DNA of 64,000 bases from Bacteroidetes bacterium ADurb.Bin013 (GTDB lineage Bacteria > Bacteroidota > Bacteroidia > Bacteroidales > UBA932): the NCBI GenBank assembly GCA_002071385.1, contig MWFB01000001.1, positions 99,642 to 163,641 of the forward strand. Direction: 5' to 3'. Below are positions 44,025-52,126 of the stretch, one piece after another (positions within the stretch are counted from its first letter, which is position 1; each line of letters starts with the position of its first letter). A model generated the notes under the pieces. It was not told the origin of the DNA. It saw only the letters and a list, made by a program, of their open reading frames with translations, and made no database searches. Both the position numbers and the translations under genes were made by a program.

Positions 44025-44173
44025 TCAAAAGAATTATTGCCTGGTACAGGAAGCAGACTCCGGAAGCCAAGATCATGATCTTCATGATCCCGCTGTTGCT
44101 GCTGGCAATCCTGCTCAACTGGAACAGGGTATGGAAAGGAATCTCCAAGGGATTTTCCTTTTTTAGCAAATAA
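44021..44173 (+). CDS. 50-residue single-helix membrane peptide
   Basis: The start ATGA overlaps the stop of the acyl-CoA synthetase. The peptide has an Arg/Lys-rich beginning (MIKRIIAWYRKQ), one hydrophobic segment of about 15 residues (IFMIPLLLLAILL, about 20-32), then a basic tail (NRVWKGISKGF) and ends FFSK. I recognise no family. It is likely membrane-embedded and co-translated with the synthetase. Coding is supported by the tight overlap, not by homology. Confidence 0.5.
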   Translation: MIKRIIAWYRKQTPEAKIMIFMIPLLLLAILLNWNRVWKGISKGFSFFSK

Positions 44174-44174
44174 A

Positions 44175-44218
44175 TGTAAGTTATTTTAAAAATTCTCTGT
44201 AAATTTGTAAGCTATTTT
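44175..44218 (+). repeat. 31-bp-spaced direct repeat flanking the vor promoter box
   Basis: TGTAAGTTATTTT (44175-44187) and TGTAAGCTATTTT (44206-44218) differ at one of 13 positions. The spacing of 31 bp is about three helical turns. The second copy overlaps the last two bases of the -7 box. A regulator could bind both sites on one DNA face. Confidence 0.45.
44200..44207 (+). promoter_or_regulatory. -7 promoter box of the oxoacid oxidoreductase genes
   Basis: TAAATTTG, 37 nt before the ferredoxin-like gene. It gives the vor genes their own start in addition to read-through from the synthetase. Confidence 0.6.
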
Positions 44219-44244
44219 CACAAACAACTTATAATTTTAAAAAT

Positions 44245-44466
44245 ATGGCATTCAAAGGCGCTATTGTAGTAGACATAGAAAAATGCAAGGGATGCAGCGT
44301 GTGTGTGGCCAATTGCCCCACACAAACGATTGCACTGGCAAAAAAGGTTAACAGCAAAGGTTACCCTTATTGTTACATGGAGAACCCGGACAATTGCACC
44401 GGTTGCGGCAATTGTGCGACCGTATGTCCGGATTCGGTGATTACTGTATACAGAGTTAAAATTTAA
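44245..44466 (+). CDS. vorD: ferredoxin-like delta subunit of 2-oxoacid:ferredoxin oxidoreductase
   Basis: 73 residues with two 4Fe-4S motifs, CKGCSVCVANCP and CTGCGNCATVCP, each CxxCxxCxxxCP. Size and position as first gene of the four fit a small electron-transfer subunit. Family knowledge: it passes electrons from the TPP centre to ferredoxin. The gene symbol follows the usual Bacteroidota naming for 3-methyl-2-oxobutanoate (Vor) enzymes; the sequence does not exclude a 2-oxoglutarate (Kor) role. Confidence 0.88.
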   Translation: MAFKGAIVVDIEKCKGCSVCVANCPTQTIALAKKVNSKGYPYCYMENPDNCTGCGNCATVCPDSVITVYRVKI

Positions 44467-44478
44467 CAAAGGAATACT

Positions 44479-45561
44479 ATGGCAGAAAAATTATTGAAAA
44501 AAGGGAACGAGGCCATTGCCCTTGCCGCCATTCGTTACGGAGCGGACGGGTACTTTGGTTATCCCATTACCCCCCAGAGTGAAGTGATGGAAACCCTGAT
44601 GGAAGAGATGCCCTGGGAAACGACCGGAATGGTAGTCCTTCAGGCTGAAAGTGAAACATCTTCCATTAACATGCTCTACGGAGGAGCATGCTGCGGAAAG
44701 AAAGTCATGACCTCCTCGTCCAGTCCCGGTATCAGCCTCATGTGCGAGGGCATATCCTATATGGCCGGTGCAGAATTACCTTGTCTTGTGGTGGATGTGA
44801 TCCGTGGCGGTCCCGGACTGGGAACCATCCAGCCGGCCCAGGGAGATTATTTTCAGGCAGTGAAAGGTGGCGGTCACGGCGATTACAAGATCATTGTGCT
44901 GGCCCCTGCCTCGGTCCAGGAAATGTACGATTTTGTCGGACTGGGATTCGACCTGGCCTTCAAATACCGCAACCCGGTGATGATCCTTTCAGACGGCGCC
45001 ATTGGCCAGATGATGGAAAAAGTGGAGTTGCGAGATCCGGTAAGACGCCTTACAGACAAGGAAATTACCGAAAAATACGGCCATTGGGCAACCGTTGGCA
45101 AACCCGCCAGCCGTAAGGGGAACATCATTTCTTCCCTTTCCCTGGCCGCCTCCGAGATGGAAGCAATCAACCTGCGGCTGCAGGCAAAATACCAGAAAAT
45201 GAGGGAAAACGAAGTGCGTTTTGAAAAAACCATGTGCGACAATGCAGAATACCTATTGGTGGCATTCGGAAGTTCTGCCCGTATTTGTGAAGGCACCCTG
45301 GAGATAGCCCGTTCAAAAGGCATCCGCATGGGATTGCTCAGGCCCATCACCTTGTTCCCGTACCCCGAAACGGCCATCCGTGAGATGTTGCCACAGCTCA
45401 AGGGCATCATGTCCGTTGAACTGAATGCGGGACAGATGGTAGAAGACGTACGGCTGGCTGTTAACGGAGCTGTTCCCGTTGAATTCTACGGAAGGATGGG
45501 CGGATCCATCTTCTCTCCCGAAGAAGTATTCGAAGCTTTTGCTAAAAAATTCAACCTTTAA
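44479..45561 (+). CDS. vorB: 2-oxoacid:ferredoxin oxidoreductase alpha subunit (VorB-type)
   Basis: 360 residues. GNEAIALAAIRYGADGYFGYPITPQSE (shown in part: YFGYPITPQSE, about 26-36) is the family's substrate-domain motif, with SSSSPGISLMCEGISY (about 79-94) and VDVIRGGPGLGT (about 108-119) following. Family knowledge: binds the 2-oxoacid and CoA with the TPP-binding partner. The motif pattern is shared by Vor and Kor; I name it Vor on typical genome annotation practice. It lies 12 bp after the ferredoxin gene and 11 bp before the TPP subunit. Confidence 0.87.
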   Translation: MAEKLLKKGNEAIALAAIRYGADGYFGYPITPQSEVMETLMEEMPWETTGMVVLQAESETSSINMLYGGACCGKKVMTSSSSPGISLMCEGISYMAGAELPCLVVDVIRGGPGLGTIQPAQGDYFQAVKGGGHGDYKIIVLAPASVQEMYDFVGLGFDLAFKYRNPVMILSDGAIGQMMEKVELRDPVRRLTDKEITEKYGHWATVGKPASRKGNIISSLSLAASEMEAINLRLQAKYQKMRENEVRFEKTMCDNAEYLLVAFGSSARICEGTLEIARSKGIRMGLLRPITLFPYPETAIREMLPQLKGIMSVELNAGQMVEDVRLAVNGAVPVEFYGRMGGSIFSPEEVFEAFAKKFNL

Positions 45562-45572
45562 TCGCAATTACC

Positions 45573-46334
45573 ATGGACATTAAAGATATCATCAAACCCG
45601 AGAACTTTGTATACGGCAAGAGCAAAGTGCTGACAGACACAGTCATGCACTACTGTCCCGGTTGCAGTCACGGCGTAGTTCACAAAATACTGGCAGAAGT
45701 CATAGAAGAGATGGGTATCCAGGACAAGACCATAGGGATTTCCCCGGTGGGTTGTGCTGTTTTTGCCTATAAATACATCGATATCGACTGGCAGCAGGCT
45801 GCACACGGACGTGCCCCGGCACTGGCCACAGCCACCAAGCGCTTGTACCCCGACAAATATGTCGTGGCCTACCAGGGAGACGGTGACCTGGCATCCATTG
45901 GCACGGCAGAGATCATGCACGCTTGCAACCGCGGGGAAAATATTGTTGTCATTTTCATAAACAACGCCATCTATGGTATGACAGGCGGCCAGATGGCCCC
46001 CACCACCCTCCTGGGAATGAAAACGGCCACAACTCCCTATGGAAGGAGGGCTGACCTGAACGGTTACCCCCTCAAGATCACGGAACTGATAGCACAACTG
46101 GAAGGAACCTGTTACGTGACACGTCAGTCTGTGCAGAATCCGGGCAGTGTCAGAAAAGCAAAAAAAGCCATCCGGAAAGCTTTTGAAAACTCGGCGCTGA
46201 AAAAAGGAACCTCTTTTGTAGAGATTGTTTCAACCTGCAATTCCAACTGGAAGATGACCCCGGTCAAGGCCAATAAATGGATGGAAGAAAACATGTTCCC
46301 GTTTTATCCCCTGGGAGACATAAAAGACAGATAA
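45573..46334 (+). CDS. vorA: 2-oxoacid:ferredoxin oxidoreductase beta (TPP-binding) subunit
   Basis: 253 residues. CPGCSHGVVHKIL (about 29-41) supplies a 4Fe-4S or metal Cys region, and VAYQGDGDLASIGTAE (about 98-113) with NNAIYGMTGGQ (about 130-140) is the GDGD...N thiamine-pyrophosphate motif. Family knowledge: decarboxylates the 2-oxoacid to a hydroxyethyl-type intermediate. It stands in the strict order delta, alpha, beta, gamma. Confidence 0.88.
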   Translation: MDIKDIIKPENFVYGKSKVLTDTVMHYCPGCSHGVVHKILAEVIEEMGIQDKTIGISPVGCAVFAYKYIDIDWQQAAHGRAPALATATKRLYPDKYVVAYQGDGDLASIGTAEIMHACNRGENIVVIFINNAIYGMTGGQMAPTTLLGMKTATTPYGRRADLNGYPLKITELIAQLEGTCYVTRQSVQNPGSVRKAKKAIRKAFENSALKKGTSFVEIVSTCNSNWKMTPVKANKWMEENMFPFYPLGDIKDR

Positions 46335-46336
46335 TT

Positions 46337-46882
46337 ATGAAAGAAGAATTGATTATAGCAGGTTTTGGAGGACAAGGCGTCCTCTCTATGGGCAAGATCA
46401 TTGCCTATTCAGGAATCATGGAGGATAAGGAAGTTACCTGGATGCCATCCTACGGCCCCGAAATGCGCGGTGGAACGGCCAACGTGACGGTCATCATCAG
46501 TGACAAACGGATCAGCTCGCCCATCCTACGGTGGTGTGATACGGCCATAGTGCTGAACCAGCAGTCCATGGACAAGTTTGAACCCATGGTCAGGAAAGGA
46601 GGCCTGTTGCTTTATGATCCCAATGGCATAACGCGTCATCCTGTACGTAAGGACATCAAGGTATGCTCCATAGAAGCAGCCGACCTGTCCAACCGCATGG
46701 AAATGTCCAAGGCTTTCAATATGGTTGTGCTGGGTGCCTATCTTAAGATGAAACCCATCCTGGAAAGGCATAACGTCATACAGGGACTTAAGAAATCCCT
46801 GCCGGAAAGGTATCACGATCTGATACCCATGAACGAAAAAGCTATAGAGCTGGGAATGAAAGAAGTAAAAGAGGTCATATAG
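46337..46882 (+). CDS. vorC: 2-oxoacid:ferredoxin oxidoreductase gamma subunit
   Basis: 181 residues from the ATG at 46337, three bases after the beta-subunit stop; upstream in-frame codons belong to the beta subunit region. The family signature IIAGFGGQGVLSMGKI (6-21) and PSYGPEMRGGTANVTVI (about 38-54) are present. Family knowledge: gamma subunits complete the 2-oxoacid oxidoreductase and contribute to the CoA/electron path. A strong terminator overlaps the stop codon. Confidence 0.88.
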   Translation: MKEELIIAGFGGQGVLSMGKIIAYSGIMEDKEVTWMPSYGPEMRGGTANVTVIISDKRISSPILRWCDTAIVLNQQSMDKFEPMVRKGGLLLYDPNGITRHPVRKDIKVCSIEAADLSNRMEMSKAFNMVVLGAYLKMKPILERHNVIQGLKKSLPERYHDLIPMNEKAIELGMKEVKEVI

Positions 46883-46898
46883 ACCTCTTTTTTTTTTT
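46870..46898 (+). terminator. intrinsic terminator of the acyl-CoA synthetase/vor operon
   Basis: AGAGGTC (46870-46876), five bases, GACCTCT (46882-46888), then ten T. The 5' arm is inside the last vorC codons and the stop lies in the loop. Confidence 0.92.
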
Positions 46899-46911
46899 GC
46901 TAAAAATGCAT

Positions 46912-46919
46912 TATCTTTG
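46912..46919 (+). promoter_or_regulatory. -7 promoter box of the coiled-coil/zapA genes
   Basis: TATCTTTG directly after the vor terminator and 12 nt upstream of the first ATG (46932). A -33 box is not evident; the place is taken by the T-run. Confidence 0.55.
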
Positions 46920-46931
46920 CTTTAACGGAGA

Positions 46932-47231
46932 ATGCATATGAAACCTCAACACGCAGCCATTATAGACCCGTTAAAGCAGAAGATAGAAACACTTATTTCA
47001 CTGCATGAAAAGGCGTTGACGGAAAACCGTGAATTGAACAGTAAATTACAAACCTTAAGCGAAGAACAGAATATATATAAAAAAGAAAAAGAAGAACTGG
47101 AACAGAAAGTGCAAAAACTCCAGATGGCTGGAGCCTTTCTGAAAACAAGTGAAGATACGAGAGAAGCAAAGCAGAGGATCGGGAAATTGATCAGGGAAAT
47201 CGATAAATGTTTAACCATGCTTAACCGATAA
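46932..47231 (+). CDS. coiled-coil protein upstream of zapA
   Basis: 99 residues, of which about 20-70 form a heptad-type coiled coil (LISLHEKALTENRELNSK, LQTLSEEQNIYKKEKEELEQ). No family is recognised. Two starts, ATG 46932 and ATG 46938, are possible; a GGAG at 46926-46929 suits 46938. It lies 9 bp before zapA, so a role in Z-ring assembly, akin to the coiled-coil ZapB, is an inference from position and size only. Confidence 0.75.
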   Translation: MHMKPQHAAIIDPLKQKIETLISLHEKALTENRELNSKLQTLSEEQNIYKKEKEELEQKVQKLQMAGAFLKTSEDTREAKQRIGKLIREIDKCLTMLNR

Positions 47232-47240
47232 CCCGGCACA

Positions 47241-47531
47241 ATGAGTGAAGATAAATTATCCATAAAAATAAGTATTGCAGATCGTTATTATCCCTTACGC
47301 ATAGCCAGAGAAGACGAAGAGATGGTACGGGCTGCAGCGCAGCGAATAAACCAGAAGATCGAGCAGTTCAACGTAAAGTATTCCGGCCAGGATACCCAGG
47401 ATGCCCTGGCAATGGCAGCCCTCCAGTTTGTGCTGAGCCTGCTCAAATATGAAAAGGATGACGAGACTAGCCAGATAGTCACAGAGATTGCCTCACTGGA
47501 TAATTTTTTAAGAGAATACCTGGAAAGATAA
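47241..47531 (+). CDS. zapA: cell division protein ZapA
   Basis: 96 residues. The opening KISIADRYYPLRIAREDEE (about 8-26) and VRAAAQRINQKIEQFN (about 30-45) followed by AMAALQFVLSLL match the ZapA family head and coiled-coil tail. Family knowledge: bundles FtsZ filaments. The 6S RNA follows 8 bp later. Confidence 0.87.
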   Translation: MSEDKLSIKISIADRYYPLRIAREDEEMVRAAAQRINQKIEQFNVKYSGQDTQDALAMAALQFVLSLLKYEKDDETSQIVTEIASLDNFLREYLER

Positions 47532-47538
47532 TTAGTTG

Positions 47539-47734
47539 ACCCGTTACATACCAGCTCTTTGCGAAACTCAACATTTTAAACTTAATGGAGTGTCTTGACT
47601 GTTAAAAACAGGCCCCTCTGTTACCCTTCGGGGAATTCCGGTTTCGGGACGTGGGAAGTTCGCAACAAAATCAGATCCTCCTAACCTTGCTAATCAGGGT
47701 TTTTGCTAAACAGTGGTATGTTAACGGGTTTTTT
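47539..47734 (+). ncRNA. ssrS: 6S RNA
   Basis: The ends pair: ACCCGTTA (47539-47546) with TAACGGGT (47722-47729), and CATACCA (47547-47553) with TGGTATG (47714-47720), with a single bulged T at 47721. A run of T follows (47729-47734). The interior folds into further helices and an open region, giving a long rod of about 190 nt. Position directly after zapA matches ssrS in other bacteria. Family knowledge: mimics an open promoter and binds sigma-70-type RNA polymerase. The function is inferred from shape and place, and was not tested by covariance search. Confidence 0.78.
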
Positions 47735-47781
47735 ATATGCTATTATGACAACACACAAACTAATATATATCAACAACAGCC

Positions 47782-49320
47782 ATGAACTACACATATATAA
47801 GTGCCGCAATCTTTCTGGTAGTGGGATTTGCACTGGGCTATGCTTTTTTCAGGATGGTGATCCTGAAGAAAAAGGCCAAAACACTTCTAAAGGAAGCAGA
47901 AACTGAAGGAGAAAGCATAAAAAGAGAAAAGATACTCCAGGCAAAAGAAAAATTCCTTCAGCTAAAAACAGAACATGAACAATTAATAATTGAAAGAAAC
48001 AACAAGATAGCCCAGGCAGAAAACAAGCTGAAACAGCGGGAAATCGCAATGAATCAGCAAAATGCCGAAATTCAACGTAAAAGCAAAGAAGTCTCCTCCC
48101 TGAAAGATAGCCTGACCGCCCAGCTGGAACTGGCCGAGAAGAAGGTGGAAGAATATGAAAAACTGCGCCTGCAACAGATTGAAAAAATCGAAAGCATGGC
48201 CAGCATGTCCGCTGACCAGGCAAAGGCCCTTCTTATGGAAACCATGAAAGAAGAGGCCAAAAGTCAGGCCATGTCATACATCAGCGAAGTCATGGATGAA
48301 GCCCGGCTCACAGCAGGTAAGGAATCCAAACGCATTATTGTGAACACCATCCAGCGGGTGGCAACGGAAACAGCCATAGAAAACGCCGTCACCGTTTTCA
48401 ATATTGAAAACGACGAGATAAAAGGACGCATCATAGGCCGTGAAGGAAGGAACATCAGGGCCCTGGAAGCAGCCACCGGTGTGGAAATCGTCGTGGACGA
48501 CACCCCCGAGGCCATACTCCTTTCTGCATTCGACCCGGTCCGCCGCGAAGTGGCCCGTCTGGCACTTCACCAGCTTGTGACCGACGGACGCATCCACCCT
48601 GCACGCATAGAAGAAGTGGTCGCTAAAATCCAGAAACAGGTGGAAGAAGAAATTGTGGAAACCGGTAAACGCACCTGCATAGACCTGGGTATCCACGGAC
48701 TCCACGCCGAGCTTGTCCGGCTGGTGGGAAAGATGAAATACCGTTCCTCTTACGGGCAGAACCTGTTGCAACACTCGCGTGAAGTGGCCAATTTCTGCTC
48801 CATCATCGCAGCTGAACTCGGCTTGAACGCAAAACTGGCCAAAAGGGCCGGATTGCTCCACGACATAGGCAAAGTATCCGATGACGATCCTGAGCTGCCC
48901 CATGCCATCCTGGGCATGCGTCTGGCCGAAAAATACAAAGAAAGACCCGAGGTGTGCAATGCCATAGGCGCCCATCACGAAGAGACAGAAATGGCCTCCA
49001 TGATCGCACCGCTGGTCCTGGTCGGGGATGCCATATCGGGCGCACGTCCGGGAGCACGGAGGGAAGTGATTGAATCCTACATAAAAAGGCTTAAAGGAAT
49101 GGAAGACCTCGCCTTGTCATATCCGGGTGTGACCAAGACCTATGCCATACAGGCAGGGCGTGAGCTTCGGGTTATAGTGGGATCTGAAAAAGTAAGCGAC
49201 CAGGATGCTGAAAAGCTGTCACAGGATATCGCACACAAGATCCAGGACGAGATGGTCTATCCGGGACAGGTGAAAATCACGGTCATCCGGGAAACCAGGG
49301 CGGTCAATTACGCAAAGTAG
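47782..49320 (+). CDS. rny: ribonuclease Y
   Basis: 512 residues. N-terminal transmembrane helix (about 5-24), coiled coil (about 30-180), KH domain (about 205-270, [19 protein letters not shown]), HD domain (about 330-430, [11 protein letters not shown] and LLHDIGKV). Family knowledge: membrane-bound endoribonuclease that starts mRNA decay. A terminator is placed inside the next, convergent gene. The tail overlaps the M14 gene by 17 bp. Confidence 0.96.
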   Translation: MNYTYISAAIFLVVGFALGYAFFRMVILKKKAKTLLKEAETEGESIKREKILQAKEKFLQLKTEHEQLIIERNNKIAQAENKLKQREIAMNQQNAEIQRKSKEVSSLKDSLTAQLELAEKKVEEYEKLRLQQIEKIESMASMSADQAKALLMETMKEEAKSQAMSYISEVMDEARLTAGKESKRIIVNTIQRVATETAIENAVTVFNIENDEIKGRIIGREGRNIRALEAATGVEIVVDDTPEAILLSAFDPVRREVARLALHQLVTDGRIHPARIEEVVAKIQKQVEEEIVETGKRTCIDLGIHGLHAELVRLVGKMKYRSSYGQNLLQHSREVANFCSIIAAELGLNAKLAKRAGLLHDIGKVSDDDPELPHAILGMRLAEKYKERPEVCNAIGAHHEETEMASMIAPLVLVGDAISGARPGARREVIESYIKRLKGMEDLALSYPGVTKTYAIQAGRELRVIVGSEKVSDQDAEKLSQDIAHKIQDEMVYPGQVKITVIRETRAVNYAK

Positions 49321-50746
49321 CCTTTTCGCTTACCCGAAGGGGTCCCGTGTAGGGTTCTCCATCGGTACGGATAACGCACCGGAACATTCCGGTGCGTTTT
49401 TTTATGACAGTATCACAGGGAACCCATGCATCCTTCCAGATAAAGACCTGGTATTCTCCTGCGGGCAGGTTCTCATGACGGAAAATGGTCTTTTTACCCC
49501 TCAAGGTACCTTTGAGTATATAGCGTCCCGGAATATTCCAGCCGAAAAAATCGGAAATGGCCCGAAGCATTAATTCCCCGTTCTCCCTGAGTGAGGTTAC
49601 GGTTACCCATGGCCTGTCGGGGTTTTCATTGTAAAACGAATAAGGCATTTCAATGGTCATGGCCAGCGTTTTCCCCTTTGTCCTGTTCCATATCCACCCC
49701 TCTACATAGCGGGGTGCAGGAGATGAATAAAACATGTCTTCCATGAAAAAATAAGGGTTGTTGTCTGTTGTCAGGTATGCCAGGCGCATGGCTTTTTCAT
49801 GGTATTCCGGGTAGGTGGATGCTGAAGTGGGCACGTAATAACTGATCTTGTCATCTGACTGGGCGTGCATGTTCAAGACCAGGTCAAACGGACGCTCACG
49901 GGTCAGGGAATCCATCCGTGCACGTAAGGCCTGAACTTCTACAGAAGTAACGGAGTCGTTGTGGTCCCAGTTGATCTCCTGGTTGATGCCGCGGGCATTG
50001 GAACGGGAATATCCCCCGTATACCCCGTCGGGATTGGCAAAGGGAACCACATAGAAAACCGACTGGCGGAGGTATTGCCTTGCCACAGGAGAATTATCCG
50101 TCAAACGGTCCAGAAGCCCTTCCAGCTGCCAGTTTGCGGGAGATTCACTGGGATGTACACGAGCATGGATCCATATCCTGTTTTTCCTTTCTTCAGGAAC
50201 CTGGGGATCGGTTATGGCAAGCATTTGGACAGGCAATCCCATCATGCTGGTTCCCAGGGTATCCATCACAACAAACGGAGAAGCAGTCCATTGTCGGAGT
50301 CGTTCCTGCAATTTGTCCCATCCATAGGGGATGAAATAGGACACATATACTGTATCACGGGAAAAGAAAGAGGATACTTTGCGAAGGGAAGCCTGGTAAT
50401 GTTCAAAGCGCTGGAAATGTTTCCCGTCATAGGAATAAACGGCCCGCATGGGATCTGTGTTCTTGAAATCCAGGTAGATGTGTTTTCCCTTCACGCCCTC
50501 CATCATGAAGTAGAACCAGCGACCGCTGGGCTGCAGTTCCGGGTTGGCCGGATTGGCCGGATCCAAACGTGAGATAATCTCATAGGACAGATGGAGAACA
50601 GAATCGGTCCTTGAAGGCCTGACCCAGACAGAATCTATAAGGGACACCTCCCCTATGCTTCCGGAATCAAAATTCGACGAAAACCTGACAGGAAGACCTT
50701 CCTGCAGCCCGGCTGCAAGACAAGTCAGAATAAAAAGCAACTTCAT
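49304..50746 (-). CDS. M14 zinc carboxypeptidase-like protein, exported
   Basis: 480 residues. An N-terminal signal-like stretch ([15 protein letters not shown]) precedes a beta-rich domain (about 25-165) as in the AGBL/CCP-like members, then the peptidase core: [13 protein letters not shown] (zinc His and Glu), NMHAQSDD (third zinc His) and [11 protein letters not shown] (catalytic Glu). Family knowledge: cleaves C-terminal residues or gamma-linked side chains. It is the last of the tig-clpP-clpX-M20-M14 run, 5 bp after the dipeptidase. Confidence 0.86.
   Translation of the reverse strand: MKLLFILTCLAAGLQEGLPVRFSSNFDSGSIGEVSLIDSVWVRPSRTDSVLHLSYEIISRLDPANPANPELQPSGRWFYFMMEGVKGKHIYLDFKNTDPMRAVYSYDGKHFQRFEHYQASLRKVSSFFSRDTVYVSYFIPYGWDKLQERLRQWTASPFVVMDTLGTSMMGLPVQMLAITDPQVPEERKNRIWIHARVHPSESPANWQLEGLLDRLTDNSPVARQYLRQSVFYVVPFANPDGVYGGYSRSNARGINQEINWDHNDSVTSVEVQALRARMDSLTRERPFDLVLNMHAQSDDKISYYVPTSASTYPEYHEKAMRLAYLTTDNNPYFFMEDMFYSSPAPRYVEGWIWNRTKGKTLAMTIEMPYSFYNENPDRPWVTVTSLRENGELMLRAISDFFGWNIPGRYILKGTLRGKKTIFRHENLPAGEYQVFIWKDAWVPCDTVIKKRTGMFRCVIRTDGEPYTGPLRVSEKATLRN
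49374..49403 (+). terminator. rny terminator inside the convergent M14 gene
   Basis: ACGCACCGG (49374-49382), a 6-nt loop, CCGGTGCGT (49389-49397) and seven T. The stem is also coding sequence for the M14 C-terminus on the minus strand. Confidence 0.9.
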
Positions 50747-50751
50747 AACTT

Positions 50752-52116
50752 TTATGCCCCCGTGTAATACTTGTAAAAGAGGATGATGGACTCAACTCCC
50801 TTATGGAATTGGCTTAACAGGTAACTCTCGTTGGGAGAATGGATGGTATCGCGTTCCAGGCCGAAGCCCATAAGCAGCGGTGAAGCTCCCAGGATCCCTT
50901 CCAGCTCGGCAAGTACCGGAATGCTTCCTCCCCCACGGCTGGGCACAGGGAGAATCCCGTATACCTGTCCCACGGCCTTTGCCGCGGCCTGGTACATGGG
51001 TGACGATATGGGCGCCAGGAAACCTTGTCCCCCGTGGTGTTCGGTCACTTCCACCGATACCCCCGCAGGTGCCATGGATGTAAAATGTTCTGCAAACAAA
51101 CGCGCAATTTTCTTGTGGTCCTGGTTGGGTACCAGGCGCATGGATATCTTGGCCCGGGCAAAGGACGGGATCACCGTCTTGGCCCCTTCCCCCGTATAAC
51201 CGCCCCATATCCCGTTCACATCCAGGCAGGGACGGATCCCGATCCTTTCCAGCGTGGAATAGCCTTCTTCCCCTGTGATGCCGTTGATGCCTATGGATTT
51301 CTTGTAATGCTCCAGGTTGAAAGGGGCAAGGGCAAGCAGTGCCCTGTCCTCCGGTGAGAGTTCAACCACATCGTCATAAAAGCCTTTTATGGTGATGCGG
51401 CCCTTATTGTCTATCAACCCGGCTATCATGCCACACAGCACGTTGATGGGATTGGCAATGGCCCCGCCATAATGTCCCGAGTGCAAATCCTTGTCGGGTC
51501 CGGTAACCTTCACTTCCAGGTAGGCCAGCCCGCGCATCCCTGTGTTGATGGAGGGAACCTCCTCACTGATCATGGTTGTGTCCGAGACCAGGATCATGTC
51601 ACAGGCCAGCAATTCCTTGTTCTGCCTGGCCCACTCGCCTAACGATGGAGAACCAATTTCCTCTTCACCTTCAATCAGGAACTTCACATTGCAGGGAAGT
51701 TCGTCACGGGAAACCAGGTATTCAAAAGCTTTTATGTGCATGAAAGACTGTCCTTTGTCATCATTGGCACCGCGGGCATAGATGGCCCCGTCTCGGACCT
51801 CGGGCTCAAAGGGAGGGGTTTTCCACAATCCAATGGGATCTTCAGGCTGCACATCGTAATGGCCATAAACCAGGACGGTAGGTTTCCGGGAATCAATGAT
51901 TTTTTCTGCATACACAACCGGGTGACCTTTGGTGGAATGTATCTCTGCCCTGTCTGCCCCGGCTTCTATCAGTGAAACCACATATTGACGGGCACATCGC
52001 TGCATGTCCTCCTTGTGTTCCTGCTGTGAACTGACAGATGGAATACGCAACAGGGTAAAAAGTTCATCCAGAAAACGCTGAGAATTTTTGTTGATAAAAT
52101 CCTTGATTTCGCTCAT
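50752..52116 (-). CDS. M20 family dipeptidase
   Basis: 454 residues. VYGHYDVQP (about 83-91) carries the first zinc His and Asp, GANDDKGQ the bridging Asp, and EGEEEIGSPSL (about 149-159) the catalytic Glu pair. A dimerisation domain (about 190-340) is inserted as in other M20A enzymes. No signal peptide, so the enzyme is cytoplasmic. Family knowledge: hydrolyses dipeptides with broad specificity. It is 10 bp after clpX and could use peptides released by ClpXP. Confidence 0.92.
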   Translation of the reverse strand: MSEIKDFINKNSQRFLDELFTLLRIPSVSSQQEHKEDMQRCARQYVVSLIEAGADRAEIHSTKGHPVVYAEKIIDSRKPTVLVYGHYDVQPEDPIGLWKTPPFEPEVRDGAIYARGANDDKGQSFMHIKAFEYLVSRDELPCNVKFLIEGEEEIGSPSLGEWARQNKELLACDMILVSDTTMISEEVPSINTGMRGLAYLEVKVTGPDKDLHSGHYGGAIANPINVLCGMIAGLIDNKGRITIKGFYDDVVELSPEDRALLALAPFNLEHYKKSIGINGITGEEGYSTLERIGIRPCLDVNGIWGGYTGEGAKTVIPSFARAKISMRLVPNQDHKKIARLFAEHFTSMAPAGVSVEVTEHHGGQGFLAPISSPMYQAAAKAVGQVYGILPVPSRGGGSIPVLAELEGILGASPLLMGFGLERDTIHSPNESYLLSQFHKGVESIILFYKYYTGA

Positions 52117-52126
52117 GATATCCTGT

